A DNA stretch of 64,000 bases from Paracoccus hibiscisoli. GTDB taxonomy: Bacteria > Pseudomonadota > Alphaproteobacteria > Rhodobacterales > Rhodobacteraceae. Below, one piece after another: positions 30,214-38,508 of this stretch. Both the position numbers and the translations under genes were made by a program. The stretch is from contig NZ_SUNH01000018.1 in NCBI RefSeq assembly GCF_005048265.1, positions 42,551 to 106,550 of the forward strand, written 5' to 3'. The stretch's first letter is position 1; the number at the start of each line of letters is the position of its first letter. Below the pieces are notes generated by a model. It made no database searches and was not told the DNA's origin. It saw only the letters and a list, made by a program, of their open reading frames with translations.

Positions 30214-30959
30214 CGGATTTTCTGACCACGGATGCGGGACGACGCATCGCCTATGAGCGGCTGGACGGGCAGGGGCCGGGCGTGGTCTTTCTGGGCGGGT
30301 TCCGGTCGGACATGCAGGGGGCCAAGGCGCTGCACCTGCGCGAATGGGCGGCAGCGCAGTGGCGGTCTTTCCTTCGGTTCGACTATTCCGGGCATGGCGA
30401 AAGCGGCGGCGCGTTCGAGGAGGGGTGCATCGGCGATTGGGCCGCGGACGCGCTGGCGGCGATCACGGCGCTGACGGAGGGACCGCAGGTGCTGGTCGGA
30501 TCGTCGATGGGCGGCTGGATCAGCCTGCTGATCGCGCGGGGCCATCCGGAACGCGTGGCGGGTCTGGTGACCATCGCCGCCGCGCCCGACTTTACCGAGC
30601 GGGGGTTCTGGGCCGGGTTTTCGGAGGAGCAGCGCGGCGAGTTGAATCGCGACGGGCAAGTCGCGCTGCCAAGTGAATACGGCGCACCCCTGATCCTGAC
30701 GCGGCGCCTGATCGAAGATGGGCGCCAGCGGCTGGTGCTGGACCAACCGCTGGCGCTGCCATTCCCGGTCAGGATGCTGCAGGGCACCGCGGATGCCGAT
30801 GTTCCAGTCAGCTGGGCGCATGATCTGCTGGACCATGTGTCGGGCGACGACATCCGGCTGACCCTAGTGAAGGGGGCCGATCACCGGTTCTCGTCGCCGG
30901 CCTGCCTGTCGCTGATCGTGGCGACCATCGAGGACGTGGTTCAGAACGTCAGGCTGTAA
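30210..30959 (+). CDS. Alpha/beta hydrolase
   Basis: A 249-residue serine hydrolase. It has the nucleophile elbow VGSSMGGW (Ser near residue 97), the oxyanion region VVFLGGFRSDMQG, RFDYSGHGESGG, the acid loop in MLQGTADADVPVSWA, and His in GADHRFSS. The layout resembles the bacterial relatives of ABHD10 thioesterases. The substrate is not known. It is coupled to the MFS gene. Its last 19 bases overlap the convergent oxidase-like gene. Confidence 0.9.
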   Translation: MTDFLTTDAGRRIAYERLDGQGPGVVFLGGFRSDMQGAKALHLREWAAAQWRSFLRFDYSGHGESGGAFEEGCIGDWAADALAAITALTEGPQVLVGSSMGGWISLLIARGHPERVAGLVTIAAAPDFTERGFWAGFSEEQRGELNRDGQVALPSEYGAPLILTRRLIEDGRQRLVLDQPLALPFPVRMLQGTADADVPVSWAHDLLDHVSGDDIRLTLVKGADHRFSSPACLSLIVATIEDVVQNVRL

Positions 30960-31414
30960 TGGTCGCCCATGTCGGGCTTGTCGCCGGTGATCTTGGATTT
31001 CGCGATCTGGTACAGGAACGACACCTTGCCGCCGGTGGCCCAGACCTCGGCCTCGGTCAGGTCAAGGCGCAGCAGCTGGACGTCGGGGTCCTGGCGGCCA
31101 TCCTCGAACCAGCTGGAGGCGACGGCGTTCCACAGCTCGTCCAGCTTGGCGGCGTTGTCGGACAGCGACAGCTGACCGTGGATGCGGGCGTAAAGGCCCT
31201 GACCGCCATCGCTGACGACATGGATCGCGGGCTGCGCGCCCTGCGCAACGCTGTTGGCCAAGTCGGTGCCCTTGGCGGTGATGAACCACAGCACGCCCGC
31301 CTTGCGGTCGGCGTAATGCGACATGGGCACTAGGCGCGGGTCGCTGGTCACGCCCAGCATCCCGCTGTTGATGTCGTCCAGGCGGCTCCAGAACTGGTGA
31401 TTGTGGTCGGTCAT
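30941..31414 (-). CDS. Pyridoxamine 5'-phosphate oxidase-like (general stress protein 26 type)
   Basis: A 157-residue split-barrel flavin-binding family protein. It starts QFWSRLDDINSGMLGV and has VPMSHYADRKAGVLWFITAKGTDL and the later KLDELWNAVASSWFEDGRQDP, all typical of the general stress protein 26 group. Such proteins bind FMN or related cofactors; a real PNP oxidase role is unlikely. It is convergent with the alpha/beta hydrolase, with the 3' ends overlapping by 19 bases. Confidence 0.88.
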   Translation of the reverse strand: MTDHNHQFWSRLDDINSGMLGVTSDPRLVPMSHYADRKAGVLWFITAKGTDLANSVAQGAQPAIHVVSDGGQGLYARIHGQLSLSDNAAKLDELWNAVASSWFEDGRQDPDVQLLRLDLTEAEVWATGGKVSFLYQIAKSKITGDKPDMGDHYSLTF

Positions 31415-31504
31415 CGGTGATCCTTTCGCGCCGCATCAGGCGGCCTTCGGGATCATAACAAGCCTGCGCCGGGACAGGTTCCCCGGTGCCGGGCGCGGGC
31501 GGGT

Positions 31505-32851
31505 TCAGACTGCCACGTTGTCCGAATGGGGCGCATCGTTCACGCCGCAATCGGCAGCGGGGCCGCCGACCTTGCGCTTGCGCCGGGGCTTGATGCTGTC
31601 GGGCAGGGCGGCGTTCTCGTCGATGAAGTCCAGCACCATCGGACGGATGTTCAGACGCCAGGACTTGCCCGCAAAGATGCCGTAATGGCCCGCGCCGGGT
31701 TCCAGGTGCTGCACCTTCTTGGATTGCGGCACGCCCGTGCACAGGTCCAGCGCCGCAACGCATTGGCCGGGGGCCGAGATGTCGTCATTGGCCCCCTCGA
31801 CCGTCATCACGGCGACCTCGGTGATCTTGCCGATGTCGACGGGCCGACCCTCGACGCTGAAGCGGTTCTTGGCGATCTCGAGGTTCTTGAAGATCCGCTC
31901 GACCGTGGAGAGGTAGAATTCCGCCGTCATGTCCATGACGGCCAGGTATTCGTCATAGAACTTGTTGTGCTTGTCGCCCTCGCTCGCGGTGCCGCGGGCC
32001 TCGGCATAGAGTTGTTCGATGAAGGCGCGTGTATGCGTCTCCATGTTCATGGTGATGAAGGACGACAGCTGCGCCAGCCCGGGATAGACCATCCGGCCCG
32101 CGCCGCGATACTTGAAGCCCACCGACTGGATCGCCAGATGCTCCAGCTCTCCCATGGTGATGCGGTTGCCGAAATCGGTGACCTCGGTCGCGGCGGCGTC
32201 GGGATCGACCGGGCCGCCGATCAGGGTCAGGGTGCGGGGCTGGGCGGCGGGGTCATCCTCGGCCAGGATGGCGGTCGCGGCCAGGGCCAGCGGCGCAGGC
32301 TGGCAGACCGCAATGACGTTCACGTCCGGGCCCAGATGGCGGATGAAGTCCACCAGATAACGGGTGTAATCCTCGACGTCGAACTTGCCCTCGCTGACCG
32401 GGATGTCGCGGGCATTGTGCCAGTCGGTGACGTACAGCTCGCAATCGTTCAGCAGCGAGGTCACGGTCGAGCGCATCAGCGTCGCGTAATGGCCCGACAT
32501 GGGCGCCACCAGCAGCACCTTGCGGGGCAGGGGGTCGCGGCGGGCGACGCGGAAATGGATCAGGTCGCCGAACGGGCGGCGCATGACGGGTTCGACATAG
32601 ACCACATGGTCCTGCCCGTCCTCTCCGGCGATGGGGGGGATCTCCCAATCGGGCTTGATCACCATGCGGGCGAAACTGCGTTCCGTCATGCGGCCCCAGG
32701 CCCCCAGCATGCGGAACCCCGGATGCGGGACCAGGGCGAAGGCCGGGTAGGACCCGATTGCCCGCGCGGTCGCGCCCATCCATTCGTTCGTGTTCCGAAT
32801 CGTCTCCATCGCGTCATAGGACACGATGCCCCGAATACCCTTGACCGGCAT
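31505..32851 (-). CDS. phaZ: Intracellular polyhydroxyalkanoate depolymerase
   Basis: About 448 residues. It degrades stored PHA granules. NEWMGATARAIGSYPAFALVPHP is the normal family start, MSGHYATLMRSTV follows, and the active-site Cys lies in AVCQPAPLALAA. The C-terminal PHA depolymerase domain ends in a basic region. The frame is open to an ATG at 32872, but a PhaR-like operator at 32865-32879 overlaps that codon, so I place the start at 32851 (GGTGGA upstream). A GTG at 32824, just before SYDAMETIRN, is also possible and fits family alignments. It is divergent from phaC. Confidence 0.9.
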   Translation of the reverse strand: MPVKGIRGIVSYDAMETIRNTNEWMGATARAIGSYPAFALVPHPGFRMLGAWGRMTERSFARMVIKPDWEIPPIAGEDGQDHVVYVEPVMRRPFGDLIHFRVARRDPLPRKVLLVAPMSGHYATLMRSTVTSLLNDCELYVTDWHNARDIPVSEGKFDVEDYTRYLVDFIRHLGPDVNVIAVCQPAPLALAATAILAEDDPAAQPRTLTLIGGPVDPDAAATEVTDFGNRITMGELEHLAIQSVGFKYRGAGRMVYPGLAQLSSFITMNMETHTRAFIEQLYAEARGTASEGDKHNKFYDEYLAVMDMTAEFYLSTVERIFKNLEIAKNRFSVEGRPVDIGKITEVAVMTVEGANDDISAPGQCVAALDLCTGVPQSKKVQHLEPGAGHYGIFAGKSWRLNIRPMVLDFIDENAALPDSIKPRRKRKVGGPAADCGVNDAPHSDNVAV

Positions 32852-32864
32852 GTTTTCCACCAAT

Positions 32865-32879
32865 TGCTGCACTGCGGCA
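32865..32879. promoter_or_regulatory. Probable PhaR binding site upstream of phaZ
   Basis: TGCTGC-ACT-GCGGCA is an inverted repeat with one mismatch and fits the CTGC-N3-GCAG pattern described for Paracoccus PhaR. It has the same layout as the perfect site in the phaP promoter. Confidence 0.6.
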
Positions 32880-32984
32880 CATGATAGTCGCGTGGTCGGC
32901 GGGCCGGAACGGGGTCAGAAGCCGGGTTTACGCCTTGCCTGCCCTGCGCCTATCATGGGTCATTCCTAGGGGGGATTACGGATC

Positions 32985-35075
32985 ATGGCAAGACAGCCGG
33001 GGGCGACAGGTAAAAATGTTGCGAAATCGCGCGCGAAATCGGCAACAACCGGAAAGCCGCGTGCCAGCCGCACGGCAGCGGCGCAGGATGCCGAACCGGC
33101 GGTCGTGACGTCCGAGGCCAAGACGGCATCGCCCGCAAAGCCCAAGGCCGCCAGATCCCGGCCCGCCGCCAAGCCGAAGGTCAGCGCGACACCCGGGGGC
33201 AACGCCAAGCCAAAGGTGGCGCGCAAGCCGAAAGCCGCAGCCCCCCCCGCGCCCGAGGCCGGGTCTGCGCCCAAATCGGCCGGTCCCGATGCCGCCAACG
33301 CGGCGCGCGCGTCCGAAAGTCCGCCGCCCGCCCGCAAGCTGGCCGAGAACATCGAGCGGATCGAGACCCTGGGCCACCGCCTGATGTCGGCCCTGGCCGA
33401 TCGCAGCCTGCCCAATCCCGGGGTCGAGGGGCCGGGGCCGGACCTGTACCTGACCGCCGCCAACGCCTTTCTGAAGACGCTGTCCGAACATCCCGCCAAG
33501 ATGATCGAGACGCAGGTCTCGTTCTGGGGGCAGACGCTGTCCAACTATGCCCGCGCCCAGCAGGCGCTGGCGACGGGCCATCTGGTCGCGCCACCCGATG
33601 ACGGCCCGTCGGACAAGCGGTTCGCCAACCCGCTGTGGCAGAACCACCCCTATTTCAACCTGATCAAGCGGCAGTACCTGACCAATGCCAGCGCGCTCAA
33701 GGAGGCATCCGACAGCCTGGAGCTGCCCGATGACGTCGCGCGCCGTCGCGTCGACTGGATGACTGCGCAGATCATCGACATGATGGCGCCCACCAACTTC
33801 CTGGCGACCAACCCGGACGCGCTGGAAAAGGCCGTCCAGACCGAGGGCGAGAGCTTGGTCAAGGGGCTGGAGAACCTGGTCCGCGACGTCGAGAGCCATG
33901 GCGGAGAGATGATCGTGTCGCTGGCCGACCGCCGCGCCTTTACCGTGGGCGAGAATATCGGCACCGCGCCCGGCACCGTCGTCTATCGCGCGCCTCTGTT
34001 CGAGGTGATCCAGTACGCCCCCAGCACGCCCAAGGCCCATGCCCTGCCGCTGCTGATCTTTCCGCCCTGGATCAACAAGTTCTACATTCTGGATCTGAAA
34101 CCCCAGAACAGCCTGATCCGCTGGCTGGTCGATCAGGGCCACACCCTGTTCGTGGTCAGCTGGAAGAACCCCGATGCCGCCATGTCGGACACCGGCATGG
34201 AGGATTACGCCGAGGCCTATCTGGACGCGATGAATCAGGTGCTGGCGCAGACCGGTCAGAGCCGCCTGAACACCGTCGGCTATTGCATCGCGGGGACCAC
34301 GCTGTCGCTGGTGCTGGCGCTGCTGAAACAGCGCGGCGACAAGCGGGTGAACTCGGCCACGTTGTTCACGACGCTGACCGATTTTTCCGATCAGGGAGAG
34401 TTCACCAGCTTTCTGCAGGATGATTTCGTCGGCGGCATCGACGCCGAGGTCCAGCGCCACGGGTTGCTGCGCGCGCAGCTGATGTCGCGCACCATGAGCT
34501 TTCTGCGCGCCAACGACCTGGTCTGGGGGCCCGCCATCCGCAGCTATATGCTGGGCGAGACGCCGCCCGCGTTCGATCTGCTGTTCTGGAACGGAGACAG
34601 CACCAACCTGCCGGGGCGCATGGCGATGCAGTATCTGCGTGGGCTGTGCCAGAAGAACGCCTTCGCCACCGACGGCTTTGAGGTGCTGGGCCACCGCTTG
34701 CATCTGTCCGACGTCACGGTGCCGCTCTGCGCGGTGGCCTGCGAGGCCGATCACATCGCCCCCTGGAAGGACTGCTGGCGGGGCGTGGCGCAGATGGGGT
34801 CGGCGGACAAGACCTTCATCCTGTCGCAATCGGGCCATGTCGCGGGCATCGTGAACCCGCCCACGCGTCAGAAATACGGCCATTACCTCAGCGATCACGG
34901 CTTTGCCCAGGGGCATCAGGAATGGCGCGACGCGGCCGCGTTCCAGCCCTCCAGCTGGTGGCCGACCTGGGGCGCCTGGCTGGCCGAACGCGCCGGGCCG
35001 ATGGTGGATGCCCGCGACCCGGGTGACGGGCTGGAGCCTGCGCCTGGCCGCTATGTGCACGAAAGGGCAGGCTGA
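32985..35075 (+). CDS. phaC: Class I polyhydroxyalkanoate synthase with basic N-terminal extension
   Basis: A 696-residue enzyme that polymerises hydroxyacyl-CoA into PHA on granules. The alpha/beta hydrolase core begins near residue 120. The catalytic Cys lies in GYCIAGTTLSL (about 433), Asp in EADHIAPWKD (about 589) and His in QSGHVAGIVNP (about 618). The first ~115 residues are an Ala/Lys/Pro-rich, histone-like low-complexity tail not found in usual class I synthases of about 590-620 residues. The ATG has a GGGGGATT purine site upstream. phaP and phaR follow on the same strand. Confidence 0.95.
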   Translation: MARQPGATGKNVAKSRAKSATTGKPRASRTAAAQDAEPAVVTSEAKTASPAKPKAARSRPAAKPKVSATPGGNAKPKVARKPKAAAPPAPEAGSAPKSAGPDAANAARASESPPPARKLAENIERIETLGHRLMSALADRSLPNPGVEGPGPDLYLTAANAFLKTLSEHPAKMIETQVSFWGQTLSNYARAQQALATGHLVAPPDDGPSDKRFANPLWQNHPYFNLIKRQYLTNASALKEASDSLELPDDVARRRVDWMTAQIIDMMAPTNFLATNPDALEKAVQTEGESLVKGLENLVRDVESHGGEMIVSLADRRAFTVGENIGTAPGTVVYRAPLFEVIQYAPSTPKAHALPLLIFPPWINKFYILDLKPQNSLIRWLVDQGHTLFVVSWKNPDAAMSDTGMEDYAEAYLDAMNQVLAQTGQSRLNTVGYCIAGTTLSLVLALLKQRGDKRVNSATLFTTLTDFSDQGEFTSFLQDDFVGGIDAEVQRHGLLRAQLMSRTMSFLRANDLVWGPAIRSYMLGETPPAFDLLFWNGDSTNLPGRMAMQYLRGLCQKNAFATDGFEVLGHRLHLSDVTVPLCAVACEADHIAPWKDCWRGVAQMGSADKTFILSQSGHVAGIVNPPTRQKYGHYLSDHGFAQGHQEWRDAAAFQPSSWWPTWGAWLAERAGPMVDARDPGDGLEPAPGRYVHERAG

Positions 35076-35123
35076 TGTCACGGCGCCCTGCCGGCGGGGG
35101 ATGCGGGCGGGGCGCAAAAATTA

Positions 35124-35174
35124 TGCCGCAGTGCAGAAAAATATCTTGAAATGCTGCAGTGCAGCATTCATATT
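35124..35174 (+). promoter_or_regulatory. phaP promoter with PhaR operators
   Basis: TTGAAA (35146-35151) and CATATT (35169-35174) are spaced by 17 bases. The spacer holds most of a perfect inverted repeat ATGCTGC-AGT-GCAGCAT (35151-35167), so a bound repressor would cover the promoter. A second half-degenerate site, CCGC-AGT-GCAG, is at 35126-35136. The CTGC-N3-GCAG form matches what is known for PhaR of Paracoccus. Confidence 0.75.
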
Positions 35175-35246
35175 GGCTGCATGGAATGGAGAGCAGCGAC
35201 CCGTTCCCTTCGTCTCTCGGTCGCTGCAGTGATAGGAGTGAACGAT

Positions 35247-35702
35247 ATGGCTAAGACCCCCGATTTCGCCAAGACCATGCAGGACATGATGGCCAACTTC
35301 CCGATCGACACCAGCTCGATGCAGGACGCCATGAAGTCGCAGAACGTCATGGGCGAAAAGCTGGCCCGCGTCGCGCTGAGCGCCGCCGAGCGTTCGACCG
35401 AGATCTCGGCTCGTTGGGCGCAGGACTCGATCTCGCGCATGGGTGAGCTGGCTGCGGTCAAGCAGGACCCGTCCGAATACGCCAAGGCCATGAGCGATTT
35501 CGCCTCGGCCGCAGCCGAAATGGCCGCCGAGCACATGGCCGCCTATGCGGAAGTCGCCAAGAAGGTCCAGATGGACACGGTCGATCTGATGCTGACCGCC
35601 GGCAAGGACATGGCCTCGGACGCGCAGAAGGTTGCCGAAAAGGCGACCCGCGACACCCAGGCCGCCGTCAAGAAAGCCACCACGGCTGCCGCCGAGAAGT
35701 GA
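35247..35702 (+). CDS. phaP: Phasin (PHA granule surface protein)
   Basis: A 151-residue helical protein with the phasin pattern: an amphipathic, Met/Ala-rich body (MQDMMANFPIDTSSMQDAMKSQ at the start, ADHMAAYAEVAKK-like repeats later) and an Ala/Lys C-terminus. It coats PHA granules and limits their size. The chosen ATG (MAKTPDF) has GGAG 8-11 bases upstream and starts about 73 bases after the predicted promoter. A strong terminator follows, so phaP is probably its own transcript. Confidence 0.93.
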   Translation: MAKTPDFAKTMQDMMANFPIDTSSMQDAMKSQNVMGEKLARVALSAAERSTEISARWAQDSISRMGELAAVKQDPSEYAKAMSDFASAAAEMAAEHMAAYAEVAKKVQMDTVDLMLTAGKDMASDAQKVAEKATRDTQAAVKKATTAAAEK

Positions 35703-35726
35703 TCGCCTGATCACGACCGATCCCTT

Positions 35727-35750
35727 GGGGGCAGCTTCGGCTGCCCCCTT
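35727..35750 (+). terminator. Terminator of phaP
   Basis: Stem GGGGGCAGC / GCTGCCCCC with a TTCG loop, then TTG. It lies 25 bases after the phaP stop. Confidence 0.85.
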
Positions 35751-35834
35751 GTGCATTGAGGCGCCGGGTTTTTTCCTTTGCGTTTTGCAGGTGCAGCTTT
35801 CATCATGGGTCACCACGCATCCAAGGACCCCAAG

Positions 35835-36401
35835 ATGGCCGCATCGACTGCGCCGCTGCTGATCAAGCGTTATGCCAGCCGCCGCCTCTACAATACCGAA
35901 ACCAGCGATTACGTGACGCTCGAGGATATCGCGCGCTTCATCCGCGACGGCCGCGAGGTTCGCATCGTGGATCTCAAGTCCGGTGACGACCTGACGCGGC
36001 AATACCTGCTGCAGATCATCGCCGAACACGAGAGCCGCGGCGAAAGCGTGCTGCCGCTGGATGTGCTGACGGATCTGGTGCGCAGCTACACCACGAATGC
36101 GCAATCCGTGGTGCCTCAGTTTCTGGCCGCCAGCTTCGAGATGCTGCGCGAGGGCCAGTCCAAGCTGATGGAGAACATGGCCTCGATGCCTAATCCGATG
36201 GCCAAGATGCCAGGCTTTGACGCGCTGCAGCGCCAGCAGCAGATGTTTCTTAAAGCGATGATGGGCGGATGGCCCGCGGGCGCCTTGGGCCCGCAGCCCG
36301 ATCAGACGGAGAGTGACGCGGCACCCCCCGACGACGCCCGCGACATGGCCGAGATCCGCCGCCAGCTGGCGGAGCTGCAAAAGCGCGTTTCCAAGCTGTG
36401 A
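35835..36401 (+). CDS. phaR: PHA synthesis repressor PhaR
   Basis: A 188-residue regulator. The N-terminal PHB/PHA accumulation regulator DNA-binding domain is unmistakable: LIKRYASRRLYNTETSDYVTLEDIARFIRDG (about residues 8-38), then VDLKSGDDLTRQYLLQII. The C-terminus is helical with a Met/Gln-rich part and probably senses PHA. I chose the ATG giving MAASTAPLL, with AAGGA 7 bases upstream; in-frame ATGs lie 30 and 57 bases further upstream. TGCAG repeats at 35786-35796 hint at autoregulation. Confidence 0.93.
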   Translation: MAASTAPLLIKRYASRRLYNTETSDYVTLEDIARFIRDGREVRIVDLKSGDDLTRQYLLQIIAEHESRGESVLPLDVLTDLVRSYTTNAQSVVPQFLAASFEMLREGQSKLMENMASMPNPMAKMPGFDALQRQQQMFLKAMMGGWPAGALGPQPDQTESDAAPPDDARDMAEIRRQLAELQKRVSKL

Positions 36402-36443
36402 CCCACTTGCACCGCGCCGTCCGCCGGGCTAGACCCGCGCTAC

Positions 36444-36533
36444 GGAGCGGTGGCCGAGTGGTCGAAGGCGCACGCCTGGAAAGTGTGTAGGCGGGGAACC
36501 GTCTCGAGGGTTCGAATCCCTCTCGCTCCGCCA
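36444..36533 (+). tRNA. tRNA-Ser (anticodon GGA)
   Basis: A 90-base tRNA with encoded CCA. The acceptor arms are GGAGCGG / TCGCTCC with discriminator G. The anticodon arm is CACGC-CTGGAAA-GTGTG with anticodon GGA. It has a long class II variable arm and a T-arm GGG-TTCGAAT-CCC. It marks the border between core DNA and the accessory region, so its 3' end is a likely integration site. Confidence 0.96.
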
Positions 36534-36557
36534 CATTCAGACGCTGAATCCGTCCAA

Positions 36558-36580
36558 GGGCCCCGATTGGGGCCTTTTTT
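36558..36580 (+). terminator. Terminator after tRNA-Ser
   Basis: Stem GGCCCC / GGGGCC with a GATT loop, then TTTTTT. It lies 25 bases past the CCA end. Confidence 0.9.
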
Positions 36581-36921
36581 CTTTTTGTTTCAAAGGGTGT
36601 TGGCAGGGCTATCCGCCCTTCGGAGACTGGGCGCTTGACGCGGAACGGGTCTCCGAACGGCCTGCGTCTCTCTTCGAGCGCCCCTCAATGGTCACGGGAC
36701 GGCGTAAAACATCCTCGCATATCCAATGGGTTGCCGCGTTCATGGGTTCGCCCCGTTCGCGAAAAAATCCGGTGACGGAGACCGACACGAAGGCGCAGGG
36801 CGGCCAGAAGGACGGCTCCGTGGCGGCCGATCCCCAAGTCCGGCGGAAGCGTCCGAAGCGAGCCGGAACCCTGCCGGAAGTCTCTGATGACAAACACACT
36901 TCGTGCCCATAGCCTGGCGCA
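36581..36921. other. Non-coding junction between tRNA-Ser and the island
   Basis: A stretch of 341 bases with no gene I can support. It starts with a T/C-rich run after the terminator. Open frames here are short and of unusual composition. I see no copy of the tRNA 3' end and no integrase gene next to the tRNA, which would have been expected for a fresh insertion. Confidence 0.5.
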
Positions 36922-37758
36922 ATGTCGAACGGGCCCTGGACGGATGAAGAGAACGACCTGATCGTCGCGGATTACTTCGCGATGCTGGCCGACGACATCT
37001 CCGGGCGCCGCTACAGCAAGGCCGAACACCGCCGCGCGCTGCTGCCGCTGCTGAACGCCCGATCGGAGGGATCGGTCGAGTTCAAGCACCAGAACATCAG
37101 CGCGGTGCTGAAGGGGCTCGGCGAGGACTGGATCCCCGGTTACAAGCCCGCGTTCAATTTCCAAATGACCTTGGTGGATGCCGTGGCCCGGTGGCTGGCT
37201 CTGAACCCCGCCTGGCTCGGGCGCCAACCGGGGCTGCACCCCGCCGCTGGCCTGCGCGAGGCGGCGCAGATCTGGGTGGGGCCGCCGCCGACGCTGTCGA
37301 ACCAGCCGCCGCCGCAGGAGCTGGAGCAGATGCTGCACATCGCCCGCAAGTTCGACGTGGCGGGCCGGGACGAGCGCAACCGGGCCCTCGGCCGCGCGGG
37401 CGAGGAGCGCGTGCTGGCGCATGAGCGCGCGGCCTTGCGGACGGCAGGACGGGACGATCTGGAGCGCAAGGTGCGCTGGGTGTCGGAGGAGGATGGCGAT
37501 GGCGCGGGCTACGACATCGCGAGTTTCGCCCCGGACGGGCTACCCCGGCTGATCGAGGTCAAGACGACGAACGGATGGGAGCGCACGCCCTTCCACATCA
37601 CCCGCAACGAACTGGCCGTGGCCGAGGAACATCGGTCGGAATGGCGCCTGTTCCGGCTGTGGAATTTCTCGCGCGAGCCGAAGGCGTTCGAGTTGCACCC
37701 ACCACTGGATGCGCATGTCTCGCTGACCGCGACGACGTTTCAGGCGAGCTTTCACTGA
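36922..37758 (+). CDS. DUF3883 domain protein, nuclease-like
   Basis: A 278-residue protein. The N-terminal half (MSNGPWTDEENDLIVADYFAML...) is a helical part that often precedes DUF3883. The C-terminal domain holds GDGAGYDIASFAPDG and RLIEVKTTNG, the D...ExK pattern of PD-(D/E)xK nuclease folds, then FHITRNELAVAEEH. DUF3883 domains are common in restriction and defence genes. No methylase or helicase partner remains intact nearby, so its present role is unknown. ATG start near 36922; there is only a weak ribosome-binding site. Confidence 0.8.
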   Translation: MSNGPWTDEENDLIVADYFAMLADDISGRRYSKAEHRRALLPLLNARSEGSVEFKHQNISAVLKGLGEDWIPGYKPAFNFQMTLVDAVARWLALNPAWLGRQPGLHPAAGLREAAQIWVGPPPTLSNQPPPQELEQMLHIARKFDVAGRDERNRALGRAGEERVLAHERAALRTAGRDDLERKVRWVSEEDGDGAGYDIASFAPDGLPRLIEVKTTNGWERTPFHITRNELAVAEEHRSEWRLFRLWNFSREPKAFELHPPLDAHVSLTATTFQASFH

Positions 37759-37761
37759 GCC

Positions 37762-38145
37762 TCAGTCGAGCACCCGCTCCGGCTGTTCGTGCCATGGCAG
37801 GGCCGCGACATCGGTCAGTTGCAACAGGGTCACGGCGGGCACCTCGCGCTTGTAGACCAGGCGCTTGAGGACACCCGGCGCGAGATAGGCGAGCCGCAGC
37901 TGTCGGCTGACATGGCGTTCGGCCAGCCCCACGGCTTTCGCCAGATCGGTGACCGTGTTGAATTCGCCAGCCTCCATGCGCCGCCGCCAGCCCCACGCCC
38001 GGCCGATGGCGCGCAGGATATGCGGATCCTGCGTCCGGTCTTCGCTGGGCAGATAGGTGGCGGGCGGCATGATCTTCGGCCGCCCGTTCTGCTTGCGGAC
38101 CTTGAGCGGCACGAATATCTGGATGGACTCGTCGGGTTTCATCAT
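37762..38145 (-). CDS. ParB/HTH-like small DNA-binding protein of serine-recombinase loci
   Basis: A 127-residue protein starting ESIQIFVPLKVRKQNGRPKIM. The central HTH region runs LRAIGRAWGWRRRMEAGEFNTVTDLAKAVGLAERHVSRQLRLAYLAPG (about residues 44-92). Proteins of this shape often follow serine recombinase genes in Rhodobacteraceae mobile islands. Here the ATG overlaps, by ATGA, the stop of a frame encoding what looks like a recombinase tail, which supports that link. Function inferred only: DNA binding. Confidence 0.75.
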   Translation of the reverse strand: MMKPDESIQIFVPLKVRKQNGRPKIMPPATYLPSEDRTQDPHILRAIGRAWGWRRRMEAGEFNTVTDLAKAVGLAERHVSRQLRLAYLAPGVLKRLVYKREVPAVTLLQLTDVAALPWHEQPERVLD

Positions 38146-38248
38146 TCCGCCGCCACCTTCTTTCTTGGCGCCATCATGTCGCGCATGACACCCGAGACGC
38201 CGTCGGTCCGGACATCAATCACCAGCCCCTCAGACGTCACGGTGACCC
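38142..38248 (-). pseudogene. C-terminal remnant of a serine recombinase
   Basis: About 35 residues (RVTVTSEGLVIDVRTDGVSGVM...) end in DMMAPRKKVAAE. The strand-rich then charged pattern matches the extreme C-terminus of large serine recombinases. Everything upstream is missing: at about 38243-38250 the sequence switches to a methyltransferase fragment in another frame. It is coupled by ATGA to the downstream HTH gene as the intact gene would have been. Confidence 0.6.
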
Positions 38249-38508
38249 TCATAGACGTGACCAATCTGTTCAACGTCGAGCGCCCGGTAGGACAGCGTGC
38301 GACCCTCGAAGATCTGGATCGCGTCCAGCAGGAGCAGAACTGTGCGGTCGTCGATCGGCAGGGGTTCGGCCGGATCGCTCCGCCAACTCGTGCCTTTTTT
38401 CCGCCCTTCGAGGAAGGGATATCGATCCGGGGCGAACAGTGAACCACCGAGCGCCGGGAAGGGCCCAGAGACTTCGACTAGGTTCAGCCACTCGTGATCG
38501 TTGCTCAT
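38230..38508 (-). pseudogene. Remnant of an Eco57I/PglX-type DNA methyltransferase, internally deleted
   Basis: A 92-residue frame. The N-terminal 20 or so residues (SNDHEWLNLVEVSGPF) run straight into an internal block, ALGGSLFAPDRYPFLEGR, SDPAEPLPIDDRTVLLLLDAIQ and LSYRALDVEQIGHVYEG, known from large Eco57I/PglX-like adenine methyltransferases of over 1000 residues. So most of the N-terminal half, and the whole catalytic half after QIGHVYEG, is missing. It starts with ATG overlapping the helicase remnant by ATGA. Confidence 0.6.

Noticed and set aside
36688..36912. Short frame of 74 codons after tRNA-Ser
   Set aside because: Arg/Lys/Pro-rich with no ribosome-binding site and no recognisable domain.
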